A stretch of 64,000 bases of DNA from JADHUC01 sp964623055 (GTDB taxonomy: Bacteria; Planctomycetota; Planctomycetia; Pirellulales; Pirellulaceae): contig CAZURK010000004.1 of the NCBI GenBank assembly GCA_964623055.1, positions 62,001-126,000 on the forward strand. Direction: 5' to 3'. The position numbers and the translations under genes were made by a program. The notes below the pieces were generated by a model. The model ran no database searches, had not been told where the DNA came from, and saw only the letters and a list, made by a program, of their open reading frames with translations. This document shows positions 44,128 to 52,731 of this stretch, piece by piece (positions within the stretch are counted from its first letter, which is position 1; each line of letters begins with the position of its first letter).

Positions 44128-45359
44128 ATCCGCCCTTCGATTACCCCAACAACGCCGGCAGCGCGCCGAACGAGTTCAACGGCGGAGACGGTTTGGAGGA
44201 TGCTGGGCCGAAGCAGTTGTCGACCGAAACTGGTCCAGAATTGGCTGTGCGAGAAGCCAGTTCGCCGCACCAGCCGATTATCGACTTTCACCGACGGCTG
44301 TTCGAGTTGACGCCGCGCGTGCTGGTCACTCGGGCGATCGTTGCGGTAAACGTGGTCGTGTTCGCGCTGATGGCGATTTCTAGCGGAACACTGCTTTCGC
44401 CCGGCGGCGAGCTACTGATCAAATGGGGCGCCGACTTTGGACCCAAAACGCTTGACGATCAGTGGTGGCGCGTGTTCACGTCGATGTTTGTCCACGTGGG
44501 GATCATCCACCTAGGCTTCAACATGTGGGTGCTATGGGATGCAGGCCACTTGGTCGAACGATTGGTGGGCAACGTCGGTTTCCTGGTGCTATATGTGGTG
44601 TCGGGCGTGTTTGGCAGTTTGGCCAGCGTCTATTGGAATCCTCATGTACTCAGCGCCGGCGCGTCCGGTGCGGTTTTTGGCGTCTTCGGCGCTCTGATGG
44701 GCTTCATCATGCTGCGCGGCGACTCGGTGCCAAAGAGCATTCTGGGCCAGTTGCGCAACAGTGGCCTGGCATTCCTGGGATACAACCTCGTTTTCGGTTT
44801 TGCTATCACGTGGATCGACAACGCAGCACACATTGGTGGCCTCGCGGCCGGATTCGTGTGCGGCGTGTTGATGAGCCATCCGTTGGACCGTGTGACCGGT
44901 ACCAGTCGCTTCTTGCGGAATGTGGCAACGGCGGCCATCGCCGCGATTGGAGTGTTGGTTGCACTGCACATCGCGCCGGATGCTCCGGATGCTCCGGATG
45001 TCGTTCTGAGACGTTTGGAGGATTTTCTCGCGACCGAGAAGTCAGTACTGGATACGCTGGGGACGGCGCGGCAGCGTCGGAAAGACAATGAAATCACCGA
45101 GGACGAGTTTGCAGGGATTGTGGATGCAGATGTTCTGCAGCCATGGCGCGAGGCAAGACGGGAACTCGATCGTATGAACAACGTGCGGGCTGATCAGAAA
45201 CAACTTGTGCTGAAGCTGAGAGAATACGCGAAGGCTCGCGAAGAAGCCTGGGAAGCCCTGCTGGTGGCCGTGCGCGAACCGAGCGACGAAAGAACGAAAG
45301 AGTACGAACGCAAGAACGCAGCCGTAGAAGCTCTCTTGGATGATTCGAACTCCAAGTAG
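44124..45359 (+). CDS. Rhomboid-family intramembrane serine protease
   Basis: The 411-residue protein has a hydrophilic N-terminal region, then a six-segment rhomboid domain. It shows WWRVFTSMFVHVGIIHLGFNMW, the catalytic GASGAVFGVFGALMGF (Ser in GASG) and AHIGGLAAGF (catalytic His). The last 110 residues form a cytoplasmic coiled-coil-like region rich in Arg, Lys and Glu. I prefer the GTG at 44124 because GGAGG lies 9 nt upstream and it overlaps the valS stop by GTGA; an ATG at 44106 is alternative. The stop codon lies in the repeat at 45356-45382. Confidence 0.88.
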   Translation: MNPPFDYPNNAGSAPNEFNGGDGLEDAGPKQLSTETGPELAVREASSPHQPIIDFHRRLFELTPRVLVTRAIVAVNVVVFALMAISSGTLLSPGGELLIKWGADFGPKTLDDQWWRVFTSMFVHVGIIHLGFNMWVLWDAGHLVERLVGNVGFLVLYVVSGVFGSLASVYWNPHVLSAGASGAVFGVFGALMGFIMLRGDSVPKSILGQLRNSGLAFLGYNLVFGFAITWIDNAAHIGGLAAGFVCGVLMSHPLDRVTGTSRFLRNVATAAIAAIGVLVALHIAPDAPDAPDVVLRRLEDFLATEKSVLDTLGTARQRRKDNEITEDEFAGIVDADVLQPWREARRELDRMNNVRADQKQLVLKLREYAKAREEAWEALLVAVREPSDERTKEYERKNAAVEALLDDSNSK

Positions 45360-45382
45360 GTCCCGCTTGCCGAGCGGGACCT
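45356..45382. repeat. Single arm of the GGTCCCG repeat, overlapping the rhomboid stop
   Basis: A 27-bp arm identical to the left arm at 17146-17172. Its TAG (45357-45359) is the stop codon of the rhomboid gene. Confidence 0.88.
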
Positions 45383-45459
45383 CGAGTTCCGACGATTTGT
45401 CGGCTGGTCCCGTGCCGATTAGGTAGCCCGTTTCTACACTTTGACTGCATGTCATCAGT

Positions 45460-46554
45460 ATGGCCCAGGTCACTCTCGAAAACGTGACGAAGTGCTACGG
45501 CGACGTTACTGCCGTCGACGCCATTGACCTGCACGTGGAAGACCACGAACTATGCGTGCTGGTTGGACCATCGGGCTGCGGCAAGACGACGACGTTGCGT
45601 TTGATCGCCGGTTTAGAGGATGTCACATCCGGGCGCGTGCGCATCGGCGATCGCGTTGTGAATCATGTTGCGCCACGAGACCGCAACGTCGCGATGGTGT
45701 TTCAGCACTTTGCACTGTATCCCCACATGAACGTTTTCAAGAACATGGCGTTTGGGATCAGGATGCGCGGGTGCTCCAAAGAGGAAATCGATTCGCGAGT
45801 GCAGCAGGCAGCCGGGCTCTTGAGCATCGAGAACCTGTTGTCCCGCAAGCCGGCGGAGCTATCGGGTGGCCAGCGGCAACGCGTGGCCGTAGGACGCGCC
45901 ATCGTCCGGGATGCCGACGTGTTTCTGTTCGATGAACCATTGAGCGACTTGGACGCTCAACTGCGCGTCGCGATGCGAGCCGAACTGGTCAGGCTGCAGC
46001 AGCGGCTGACGGCCACGGTGATCCACGTAACGCACGACCAAGTGGAAGCGATGACGATGGGCGATCGCATCGTAGTCATGAACGAAGGACGCATCCAGCA
46101 GACTGGCCGACCGATGGACGTCTACCGTCATCCGGTCAATCAGTTCGTGGCCGGCTTCATCGGCAGTCCTCCCATGAATTTCCTGGAGGGGACGCTCACC
46201 GTGACCGGTGGGGACGCCCGGCTTGAGCTTTCAGGCTTCACGTTGAAGCTGCCGTCAGAACGTCTGGACCGGTATACCAACTGGTCCAAAAAGACAGTGA
46301 CCATGGGAATCCGGCCGGAAGACATCAGTCTGACCGGCAGGGACCGCATCGGAGAATGGGAGCACCTACAAGCCGAAGCGGCTGTGTTTCAACCGCTCGG
46401 CGCGGAGACCCTACTGCATTTGCAGTGCGGTCCGTACGAACTTCGCGCCTGCGCCGCCACATCGGACCAGTACCACAGCGGCGAGGCGGTCGACATCTAC
46501 ATGAATATGGCGCGTTGCCGCCTGTTCGACCCGGATAGCGGGAACGCAATATAG
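45460..46554 (+). CDS. Sugar-type ABC transporter ATP-binding protein (UgpC/MalK-like)
   Basis: The 364-residue ATPase has Walker A GPSGCGKTTTLRLIAGLED (about 38-56), signature ELSGGQRQRVAVGRA (about 133-147), Walker B FLFDEPLSDLDAQLR and H-loop VIHVTHDQVEAMTMGDR. A C-terminal TOBE/MalK-like domain holds GFIGSPPMNFLEG and MGIRPEDISL. This is the CUT1 type, usually paired with two permeases and a binding protein, none of which is adjacent. It may energise several sugar transporters encoded elsewhere. Confidence 0.9.
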   Translation: MAQVTLENVTKCYGDVTAVDAIDLHVEDHELCVLVGPSGCGKTTTLRLIAGLEDVTSGRVRIGDRVVNHVAPRDRNVAMVFQHFALYPHMNVFKNMAFGIRMRGCSKEEIDSRVQQAAGLLSIENLLSRKPAELSGGQRQRVAVGRAIVRDADVFLFDEPLSDLDAQLRVAMRAELVRLQQRLTATVIHVTHDQVEAMTMGDRIVVMNEGRIQQTGRPMDVYRHPVNQFVAGFIGSPPMNFLEGTLTVTGGDARLELSGFTLKLPSERLDRYTNWSKKTVTMGIRPEDISLTGRDRIGEWEHLQAEAAVFQPLGAETLLHLQCGPYELRACAATSDQYHSGEAVDIYMNMARCRLFDPDSGNAI

Positions 46555-46679
46555 CACCCACGAACTGGGCGAGGTCGCCTTCGCCTTTCCCAACCTGGCC
46601 CGCGTTTCGCACCTCGTCGAGTAGCCACGGCCACTGTACAATGTTTACCAGTGCCTCGCGTCTCGTGTGTCTTGTAGGC

Positions 46680-46723
46680 TGGGCATTCCTGCCCGACTCC
46701 AAGACGACGGGCAGGAATGCCCA
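46680..46723. repeat. 16-bp inverted repeat, GGGCATTCCTGCCC family
   Basis: TGGGCATTCCTGCCCG (46680-46695) pairs with 46708-46723. It is the same family as 25323-25366. Confidence 0.88.
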
Positions 46724-46787
46724 TCCTACTGACAGTTTCCGGTGACCTGGGGACTATGCGCCTCAACGATAACCTTGCCAAGTGGCC

Positions 46788-47216
46788 ATGATCCAAATCA
46801 CCAGCGATCCGATCGACAATTCGGCCGTTCTCGGGCACGTGGCCTCAAGCCGAGCCGGGGCGGTCGTCCTGTTTCTCGGAACCACGCGCGAATTCACAGG
46901 CGATCGACGGACGGAATCGCTAGACTACGAGTGCTACGGGGATATGGCCGAGAAGAAGCTGGCGGAACTTGAAGCACAAACGCTCGAGCGTTGGCCGATC
47001 ATCCGTTGCGCGATCGTGCATCGGGTCGGGCGACTCGATCTGGGCGAGGCGAGTGTGGCGATCGCCGTCAGCAGCCCCCATCGAGGCGATGCCTTTGAGG
47101 CCGGTAAATGGCTCATTGACACCTTGAAAGAGGTTGTTCCGATTTGGAAAAAGGAAAACTGGTCGGATGGAACCAGCGAGTGGGTGCATCCTGGTATGGA
47201 GGACGCTTCCACCTGA
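46788..47216 (+). CDS. moaE: Molybdopterin synthase catalytic subunit MoaE
   Basis: The 142-residue protein converts precursor Z (cPMP) to molybdopterin with thiocarboxylated MoaD. It shows GAVVLFLGTTREFTGDRR, LDYECYGDMAEKKL, CAIVHRVGRLDLGEASVAI, SPHRGDAFEA and the active-site PIWKKENWSDGTSEWV with its paired Lys. An in-frame GTG at 46782 is an alternative start. moaA follows 72 bp downstream; no moaD or moaC is adjacent. Confidence 0.9.
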   Translation: MIQITSDPIDNSAVLGHVASSRAGAVVLFLGTTREFTGDRRTESLDYECYGDMAEKKLAELEAQTLERWPIIRCAIVHRVGRLDLGEASVAIAVSSPHRGDAFEAGKWLIDTLKEVVPIWKKENWSDGTSEWVHPGMEDAST

Positions 47217-47288
47217 ACGGCCTCACATGTACGAGAGTTTCCTCTATTTCACACCTTGACTATTTGACTTTTCACCCATCCGATCCTT

Positions 47289-48290
47289 ATGCCCATCTCC
47301 GGTCCTATAATCGACTCGTACGGCCGCGTGCACACGAACTTGCGGATCAGCGTGACAGATCGCTGCAACATCCGTTGTTTCTACTGCATGCCACACGACA
47401 ATGTCCGATTCAAGCCGCGCAGTGAGCTGCTGACGTTCGAGGAAATCGAGCGATTCGTGCGAGTGGTCGCGAAGATGGGCGTGAGTAAACTGCGCATCAC
47501 GGGTGGCGAACCGCTGGTGCGGGCGGAATTGCCAAAACTCGTCTCGGTTCTGTCGCAAATTCCCGGCATCGAAGACTTGGCGATGACGACCAACGGCATG
47601 TTTCTGACTGAACATGCTGGTTCATTGAAGGAAGCCGGTCTTGATCGCGTGAACATCAGCCTTGACGGGCTGAGCGAAGAGACTTTCCGGCGAATCGCAC
47701 GTCGCGATGGCCTTGACCGAGTGTTGGCTGGTATCGAAGCGGCCAAGCGGGCCGATTTCAAACGGATTCGACTGAACGCTGTGGCAATTCGAGACATCAC
47801 GGAACAGGAAATCGTGCCACTCGCGCACTTCGCGCGCGAGCAGGATTTGGAGCTGCGGTTCATCGAATTCATGCCGCTGGATGCCGAGCAGAACTGGCAG
47901 GACGAGCACGTGTTGTCCGGCGACGAAATCCGCGCTCGACTCGAAGACGCGGTCGCACCGTTGGTTCCCGCAGCCCGTTCGGATCCCACCCAGCCGGCGA
48001 AAGAGTTTCGATTTGCCGACGGAGCAGGACAGATCGGGTTCATCAACTCGGTATCCGAACCGTTTTGCGATCTCTGCAACCGACTGCGGATCACCGCCGA
48101 GGGCCAGTTGCGCAACTGTCTGTTCTCGACTGTCGAGTGGGACGCTCGCGCCGCCATGCGCGGCGGCGGTAGCGATGACCGGTTGGCGCAACTGACGCGA
48201 GACTGCGTTGCCGCCAAGAAGCCGGGGCACGGGACGGATACGTACCAGTTCACTCGCCCGGAACGAGCGATGTACCAAATCGGAGGATAA
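47289..48290 (+). CDS. moaA: GTP 3',8-cyclase MoaA
   Basis: This radical-SAM enzyme starts molybdenum cofactor synthesis from GTP. The 333-residue protein has the N-terminal cluster CNIRCFYCMP (about 27-36), KLRITGGEPLVR, MTTNGMFL, RVNISLDGL, FIEFMPLD, and the second cluster FCDLCNRLRITAEGQLRNCLF near residues 257-277. It ends in IGG, like the GG tail needed for activity in known MoaA. It is downstream of moaE. Confidence 0.93.
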   Translation: MPISGPIIDSYGRVHTNLRISVTDRCNIRCFYCMPHDNVRFKPRSELLTFEEIERFVRVVAKMGVSKLRITGGEPLVRAELPKLVSVLSQIPGIEDLAMTTNGMFLTEHAGSLKEAGLDRVNISLDGLSEETFRRIARRDGLDRVLAGIEAAKRADFKRIRLNAVAIRDITEQEIVPLAHFAREQDLELRFIEFMPLDAEQNWQDEHVLSGDEIRARLEDAVAPLVPAARSDPTQPAKEFRFADGAGQIGFINSVSEPFCDLCNRLRITAEGQLRNCLFSTVEWDARAAMRGGGSDDRLAQLTRDCVAAKKPGHGTDTYQFTRPERAMYQIGG

Positions 48291-48293
48291 CGT

Positions 48294-48360
48294 CGTTTAA
48301 CGGCAAGCCGAAGGCGACTGCGTGCGGGATTCGCCGACGCCTTTGATTTGCCGTTAAACG
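48294..48360. repeat. 13-bp inverted repeat with inner complementarity
   Basis: CGTTTAACGGCAA (48294-48306) pairs with 48348-48360. The inner part (GCCGAAGGCGAC and TCGCCGACGCC) also pairs partly. It lies directly after moaA. Confidence 0.8.
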
Positions 48361-48399
48361 AGCTATGTGTAACGGCAAACTTGTCCAAGATTCCCCTAT

Positions 48400-49575
48400 A
48401 TGTCCGAACACCGACGCATCTACCTTGACAACGCAGCCACAAGCTGGCCAAAGCCGGAGACCGTCTACGCGATCATCGATCGCTATCTGCGAGAACTTGG
48501 CGCGCCGGCCGGGCGGAGCGCTTATCGCGAAGCGAATGAAGTCGAACGACTTATCAACGACGCCCGCAGAAAGCTGGCCGAACTGCTGGGTGCGGAAGAG
48601 CCGTCACGGGTCGTTTTCACGTGCAATTGTACGGATTCGTTGAATCTTGCTCTGCACGGAATCCTGCGCGAAGGCGATCATGTGGTCACCTCCGTTGTGG
48701 AGCACAATTCGGTTCTGCGACCGCTTCGATACCTCGAAGAAACAGCCGATGTTCAAGTGACTCGCGTCGGTTGCGGTCGTGAAGGTGTCGTAGACCCGGA
48801 CGATATCCGCGCGGCAATTCGGCCAAACACGCGGCTGATCGCGCTGGTCCACGCATCGAATGTGACCGGCGCGCTGCAGCCGGTGAACGAGGTCGGTCGC
48901 TTGGCACGCGAACACGATGTGCGCTATTTGGTGGATGCCGCCCAATCCGTTGGCCACATCCCCATCAACGCCCGAGAAATCGGTGCTGATCTACTGGCCG
49001 GGCCGGGACACAAAGGGCTGATGGGGCCGCTTGGAATCGGTTTCTTGTACGTTGCGCCGGGTATCGAGGACCAGGTTAGGCCCATGCGTCAGGGCGGAAC
49101 GGGCACGCAAAGCGTGATCGATCAGCAGCCGTCGACGATGCCCGACAAGTACGAAACGGGCAACCACAATGTGCCGGCGATTCTCGGGTTGGGCGCCGGA
49201 GTGGCATATCTCGCAGAACGTGGCATCCAGGAAGTACGCCGTCACGATCAGGTTCTGACGCGTGCCCTCGTGGAAGGGATCGAATCCATCGACGGCGTGA
49301 CGCTGCACGGCCCCAAGGAATTGGACGGGCGTGTGGGCGTGGTTGGCATCACGGTCGACGGCCACGAGCCGCAAGATCTTGCCATGATGCTCGATACCGC
49401 GTATTCGATCCAGGTTCGAGCCGGTCTTCACTGCGCGCCGTTGATGCACCAAGCCTTAGGCACCGCGCCCGGAGGCGGTACGGTCCGCCTAAGCTTGGGA
49501 GCATTCAATACCGACGAGGATGTCCAGGCTGCGCTCGCGGCGATCGGCGAAATCGCGTCCGCTGGCATCGTGTGA
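48400..49575 (+). CDS. Cysteine desulfurase-like aminotransferase class V
   Basis: The 391-residue PLP enzyme has IYLDNAATSWPKPETV (about 7-22), VVFTCNCTDSLNLALHG (about 70-86), SVVEHNSVLRPL, a Lys site LLAGPGHKGLMGPLGIGFLY (about 198-217), YETGNHNVPAILGL and a potential catalytic Cys in VRAGLHCAPLMH near the C-terminus. Such proteins mobilise sulfur from cysteine; the location after moaA would fit a sulfur donor for MoaD, but this is inference. It starts with ATG at 48400. Confidence 0.85.
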   Translation: MSEHRRIYLDNAATSWPKPETVYAIIDRYLRELGAPAGRSAYREANEVERLINDARRKLAELLGAEEPSRVVFTCNCTDSLNLALHGILREGDHVVTSVVEHNSVLRPLRYLEETADVQVTRVGCGREGVVDPDDIRAAIRPNTRLIALVHASNVTGALQPVNEVGRLAREHDVRYLVDAAQSVGHIPINAREIGADLLAGPGHKGLMGPLGIGFLYVAPGIEDQVRPMRQGGTGTQSVIDQQPSTMPDKYETGNHNVPAILGLGAGVAYLAERGIQEVRRHDQVLTRALVEGIESIDGVTLHGPKELDGRVGVVGITVDGHEPQDLAMMLDTAYSIQVRAGLHCAPLMHQALGTAPGGGTVRLSLGAFNTDEDVQAALAAIGEIASAGIV

Positions 49576-49645
49576 AGTTGGAGATGCGTCTCTTTGGAAC
49601 GCCAGCGGGCTAGGGCCAAAACCGTTCAGTTCTGGGTAGATCCGT

Positions 49646-49740
49646 CGTGGGATAGGCTTCCAGCCTGTCAAATCTGGTAGTCGACTGCTCCGCATCCCAA
49701 GATGTTGTACAAGCATGACAGGCAAGATGCCTATCCCACG
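49646..49740. repeat. 25-bp imperfect inverted repeat in an extended palindrome
   Basis: Arms 49646-49670 and 49716-49740 share nearly all positions. Pairing can be extended with the flanks to about 49612-49769. It separates convergent genes. Confidence 0.8.
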
Positions 49741-49762
49741 TGAGAATTGAACGATATTGGGG

Positions 49763-51274
49763 CTAGGGCTCAGCGCGGGTTGCGGGGGTCTTTCCGGGGA
49801 CGCCGTTAGCGTTGCCCTTTGTCCAGTGACGAAGGCTTTCGAGTTGCTGCGTGCCTTTGAAGAAATACAGGTCGTCCAGGGATTCAAAGTGGTCGCTATA
49901 TGACTCCTCTCGAGCCTCCTTCCATCCGTCGACCGGATTAACGATGCCTTGCCGGACGAGTTCATCCATTAGCCACTCGGCGATGAGCTTGTGTCCTTGG
50001 ATAGACGGATGCACGTGGTCCAACAGATACCGATCATCGGGGATATGGTCGCGGCTGATCTTCTCGAACGACCGACGAACGTCGACCATAGGAGTACCGG
50101 TTTCTCTGGCGACCTCGTTCAACGCATCGTGCATCGGTTCCAACATGCGTAGGGGGCAAATGTCTGTCTCTTTGGCCAACACAAAGTGCTCGCGCGCCTG
50201 ATCGGTCATTTTGAGCGTATCGTAATGAGTCGCCAACGCGTAATGGAGGCCGGCATGTTGATCGTCGATCTCCGCCGCCCTGCCCAGCAACTCAACGGTA
50301 CGTTGGAGATCCGTTTCTCGGGATTCCGTGGCACGCTCAACTAAGGCACCCCATTGCCCAAGTTCTTCCGCCGTCAAACCATCTCGATGCTGCGACTTGA
50401 AGGGAGCGCAGTCGCGAAGTTTGCTCACCGGGTTGACCAGCAACACGGGCACACCCGCCTCGTCGGCCACATGCACCATGCAACGGAGATTGTAGTGGAA
50501 ATGGTCGATGGTGTCGCGGCGCCACTGCTCGTCGCGGTGGTAGTCGGCCAAGCCGTTACGATAATCGAGCATGGCGTCGACTTCGGTCCGGAGGACGGGG
50601 AATCCGTCCTGAGTGTGCTCCTGACGGGAACGTAGCCGCATACAGCCTTCGCGCAGTAGGGTATATGTTCGCGTTCGAGCCAGGAAACTGCCCGGCGTCG
50701 CCAACACGTCCGGCATTCGCTTGATGTGCCCGTACGTGCGATCTTCCAGAAACTCGTTGTGTCCGGTGTAGAGAATGATCAGATCCGGCTTGTATCGGAG
50801 TACCTCGTCAAGAATCGGTACCAGACGATAACTTGCGTAAGACACGCCGCCACAGTTGATGACATCCCAGGTGCGCGCCGGATCGGCCGCCTGGAGGCTC
50901 AGTTCGAGCCACGTAGTAAACGAGGTCTCAATGGCAAAAGGGCGACCCTGAACCGTCGACCCGCCCAGGCAAAAAATGCGAGATTCGCTCTGTGGCTTCT
51001 CTTGGGGGAACGAATCGGGGCAGAAAAATGCCTGCCGCGACTTGGGGATTTCGAGACGCGCTCCATCGTCGCCTGGCACAAACAGCGGACGCACACTACG
51101 GAAGCCAAGGAAGGGATCGGCCGAATAGTCCGGCCGCCCCCAGTCGAGCAACGTGAAGACTCCCTCCGCCGCGACAAACGGCACAAGCCCCAGCAACACG
51201 GCAGCCACGCGGAACATCAGCCCGCGCAACCGACGTCGCGGGCGGTGTTTCGAGGTGTGCTGCCTTGACCTCAC
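49763..51274 (-). CDS. Membrane-anchored SGNH/GDSL-type hydrolase
   Basis: The 503-residue protein has an N-terminal membrane segment (about 19-36). An SGNH fold follows: block I IFCLGGSTVQGRPF (about 100-113, Ser in GGST), VINCGGVSYASYRLVP, block III LYTGHNEFLEDRTYGH and a final DHVHPSIQGHKLIAEWLM (catalytic Asp/His). Between them is a short TPR-like helical stretch (LLGRAAEIDDQHAGLHYALATHY). This form resembles AlgX/DltD-like acyl/acetyl hydrolases acting on extracellular polymers. GAGG lies 5 nt before the GTG. It starts 3 bp after the stop of the EF-hand/methyltransferase gene. Confidence 0.82.
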   Translation of the reverse strand: MRSRQHTSKHRPRRRLRGLMFRVAAVLLGLVPFVAAEGVFTLLDWGRPDYSADPFLGFRSVRPLFVPGDDGARLEIPKSRQAFFCPDSFPQEKPQSESRIFCLGGSTVQGRPFAIETSFTTWLELSLQAADPARTWDVINCGGVSYASYRLVPILDEVLRYKPDLIILYTGHNEFLEDRTYGHIKRMPDVLATPGSFLARTRTYTLLREGCMRLRSRQEHTQDGFPVLRTEVDAMLDYRNGLADYHRDEQWRRDTIDHFHYNLRCMVHVADEAGVPVLLVNPVSKLRDCAPFKSQHRDGLTAEELGQWGALVERATESRETDLQRTVELLGRAAEIDDQHAGLHYALATHYDTLKMTDQAREHFVLAKETDICPLRMLEPMHDALNEVARETGTPMVDVRRSFEKISRDHIPDDRYLLDHVHPSIQGHKLIAEWLMDELVRQGIVNPVDGWKEAREESYSDHFESLDDLYFFKGTQQLESLRHWTKGNANGVPGKTPATRAEP

Positions 51275-51276
51275 GG

Positions 51277-52257
51277 CTACCTCTTCTTCAGTGTTACACC
51301 GACTCCAGTTCCTTCCTTCAGGAGGATCAATGTCTCAAGTTGCGGATTCTCGGTAATGGCCTTCACGAATCTGAGATCCGCTTGCCGCGTGTTCATGTTA
51401 TGCGCGATTACCAGCCCCCCGGGTCGGAGAAGCGGCATCAGCTTGTCCAGGTAGTCGATGTAACCTTCTTTGTCGGCGTCCAGGAACAGGATGTCAATAC
51501 ACTCTTTCCTCTCTGTGTCAATGAACAGGGGACTGTTGGGGTCTGTGTATCCCTTGACGGTTTCGTGAGCGTCGCCCATCACAATGGTAATCAGATCTTC
51601 GACGCCTGCTTTCTTGAAGTGCTCTTCCGCGACTTTGGCTCGTTCCGCGTCGATTTCGTGTGTGAAAACATGGCCGCCCGTGGATTGGAGTGCAAGAGCG
51701 AGCCATGTGGCGGATTCGCCCGTCGAGGTACCAATCTCGACGACGCATTTTGCGTCTATCGTTTCGGCCAGCAACCGCAAAAGTCGTCCATCGTTGTTGG
51801 AGACATTGCGGTAGCGCTCGCCTTGCTGCATCTGGTCCAACGCCGCCAGGATCTTCTTCTCAGCATCGTCCTGGGCCAGAGGTTCCTTTTGCAGGTCGCT
51901 GGCAGCGACACTTCCGGGACCTCGGCCTGGGCCGCCCGAACCAAACGGCGGTCTGCCGCCACCAAAGGATCCGCGGCCGCGACCAAACGGCAGGGCTCCG
52001 CGCAATTCTTCATCGTTGACATTGCCGTCTTTGTTCTTGTCGAACTCCTTCAGCTTCGCGGCTGCACCGGCAATTTCTTCTTTGGACAACGTTCCATCTT
52101 CGTCTGCATCGAACAGCCGAATCAGCGGGTTGAATCGTCCAGGCTTGGGCTGTCCCGCACCGCGTCGCGGTGGACCGCCCGGCGGTTGTGCCAAAGCGGC
52201 GCTGGTGACGGCGGTAAGAACGGCGAGGGTCGCAGCGGCGTTAACGGTTCGTTTCAC
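51277..52257 (-). CDS. Secreted EF-hand and SAM-dependent methyltransferase fusion
   Basis: The start is a GTG at 52257 with GGAGGG 6 nt upstream. The 326-residue protein has a signal peptide (VNAAATLAVLTAVTSAALAQ), two EF-hand calcium loops (DADEDGTLSKEE, 50-61, and DKNKDGNVNDEE, 73-84), a Gly/Arg/Pro linker (90-118), and an O-methyltransferase domain (130-326). That domain has the SAM motif VVEIGTSTGES (172-182), HEIDAERAKVAEEHF and DILFLDADKEGY (255-266). The combination with an export signal is odd, because SAM is cytoplasmic. It is followed 3 bp later by the SGNH hydrolase gene. Confidence 0.82.
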   Translation of the reverse strand: MKRTVNAAATLAVLTAVTSAALAQPPGGPPRRGAGQPKPGRFNPLIRLFDADEDGTLSKEEIAGAAAKLKEFDKNKDGNVNDEELRGALPFGRGRGSFGGGRPPFGSGGPGRGPGSVAASDLQKEPLAQDDAEKKILAALDQMQQGERYRNVSNNDGRLLRLLAETIDAKCVVEIGTSTGESATWLALALQSTGGHVFTHEIDAERAKVAEEHFKKAGVEDLITIVMGDAHETVKGYTDPNSPLFIDTERKECIDILFLDADKEGYIDYLDKLMPLLRPGGLVIAHNMNTRQADLRFVKAITENPQLETLILLKEGTGVGVTLKKR

Positions 52258-52321
52258 AGGATTGCCCTCCAGCAAGAGGTGAGATGTACAAGACCAACAG
52301 ATCAACGATGTCACAGGTGCT

Positions 52322-52498
52322 TCAGAGGCGAAAACGTACAGGCAACAACTCGATGGCGGCCAGGGGCATTCCGGCCTGATGGGCGGGGCGGCCGCGCCAC
52401 GTGCTCACAGCTTCGACTGCTGCACGATCGAGACCATTTTGGCCACTTGAGGTGACGATGCCGACTCGCGTAACGCGGCCACTCGCGGCGATACGACG
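52322..52498 (-). pseudogene. Remnant of a TonB C-terminal domain
   Basis: A 58-codon frame with no start reads GRVTRVGIVTSSGQNGLDRA, then AVEAVSTWRGRP and IELLPVRFRL, ending with TGA. This matches the end of TonB/energy-transducing C-terminal domains (G-x-V-x3-V-x3-SSG-x-x-x-LD-x-AA-x-x-A-V-x-x-W-x-x-x-P ... V-x-F-R-L). A TAA precedes it at 52499-52501, so the N-terminal part of the gene is lost. Confidence 0.6.
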
Positions 52499-52646
52499 TT
52501 ACGCTCAGTCGATACATCTCCGAGTCGTGTGTGATCCAGACGTCGCGCCGCCCCTGCGGCAAATCCTCGGACCTGAGGATCGTTGGACCATCATGGTCAG
52601 CCGCCCTCTGTTCGTCAAGGCTTGCGAAATCCGAATCTGGTGGTCC
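52497..52646 (-). pseudogene. HemP-like remnant fused to the TonB fragment
   Basis: In another frame the residues ILRSEDLPQGRRDVWITHDS and EMYRLSVT fit the hemin-uptake protein HemP pattern (S-x-x-L-x-G-x-x-x-V-x-I-x-H-x-G-x-x-Y-x-L-x-x-T). The expected C-terminal KLILTK is missing: the homology ends at 52497, where the TonB-like frame starts. There is no ATG. A deletion that fused the two genes explains this. Confidence 0.5.
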
Positions 52647-52731
52647 CTAATCATCGGACATGGGGAATGCGCTGACGGTTCCATCTGCGGTTGATGTAAG
52701 GCCGCTCACGTGCCGTAACGATCGCGGGCTT

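Noticed and set aside
48294..48360. A Moco riboswitch near moaA
   Set aside because: The hairpin lies downstream of moaA and has none of the conserved motif layout.
52401..52694. A 97-codon plus-strand ORF
   Set aside because: It is antisense to the HemP/TonB remnants and has no gene-like features.
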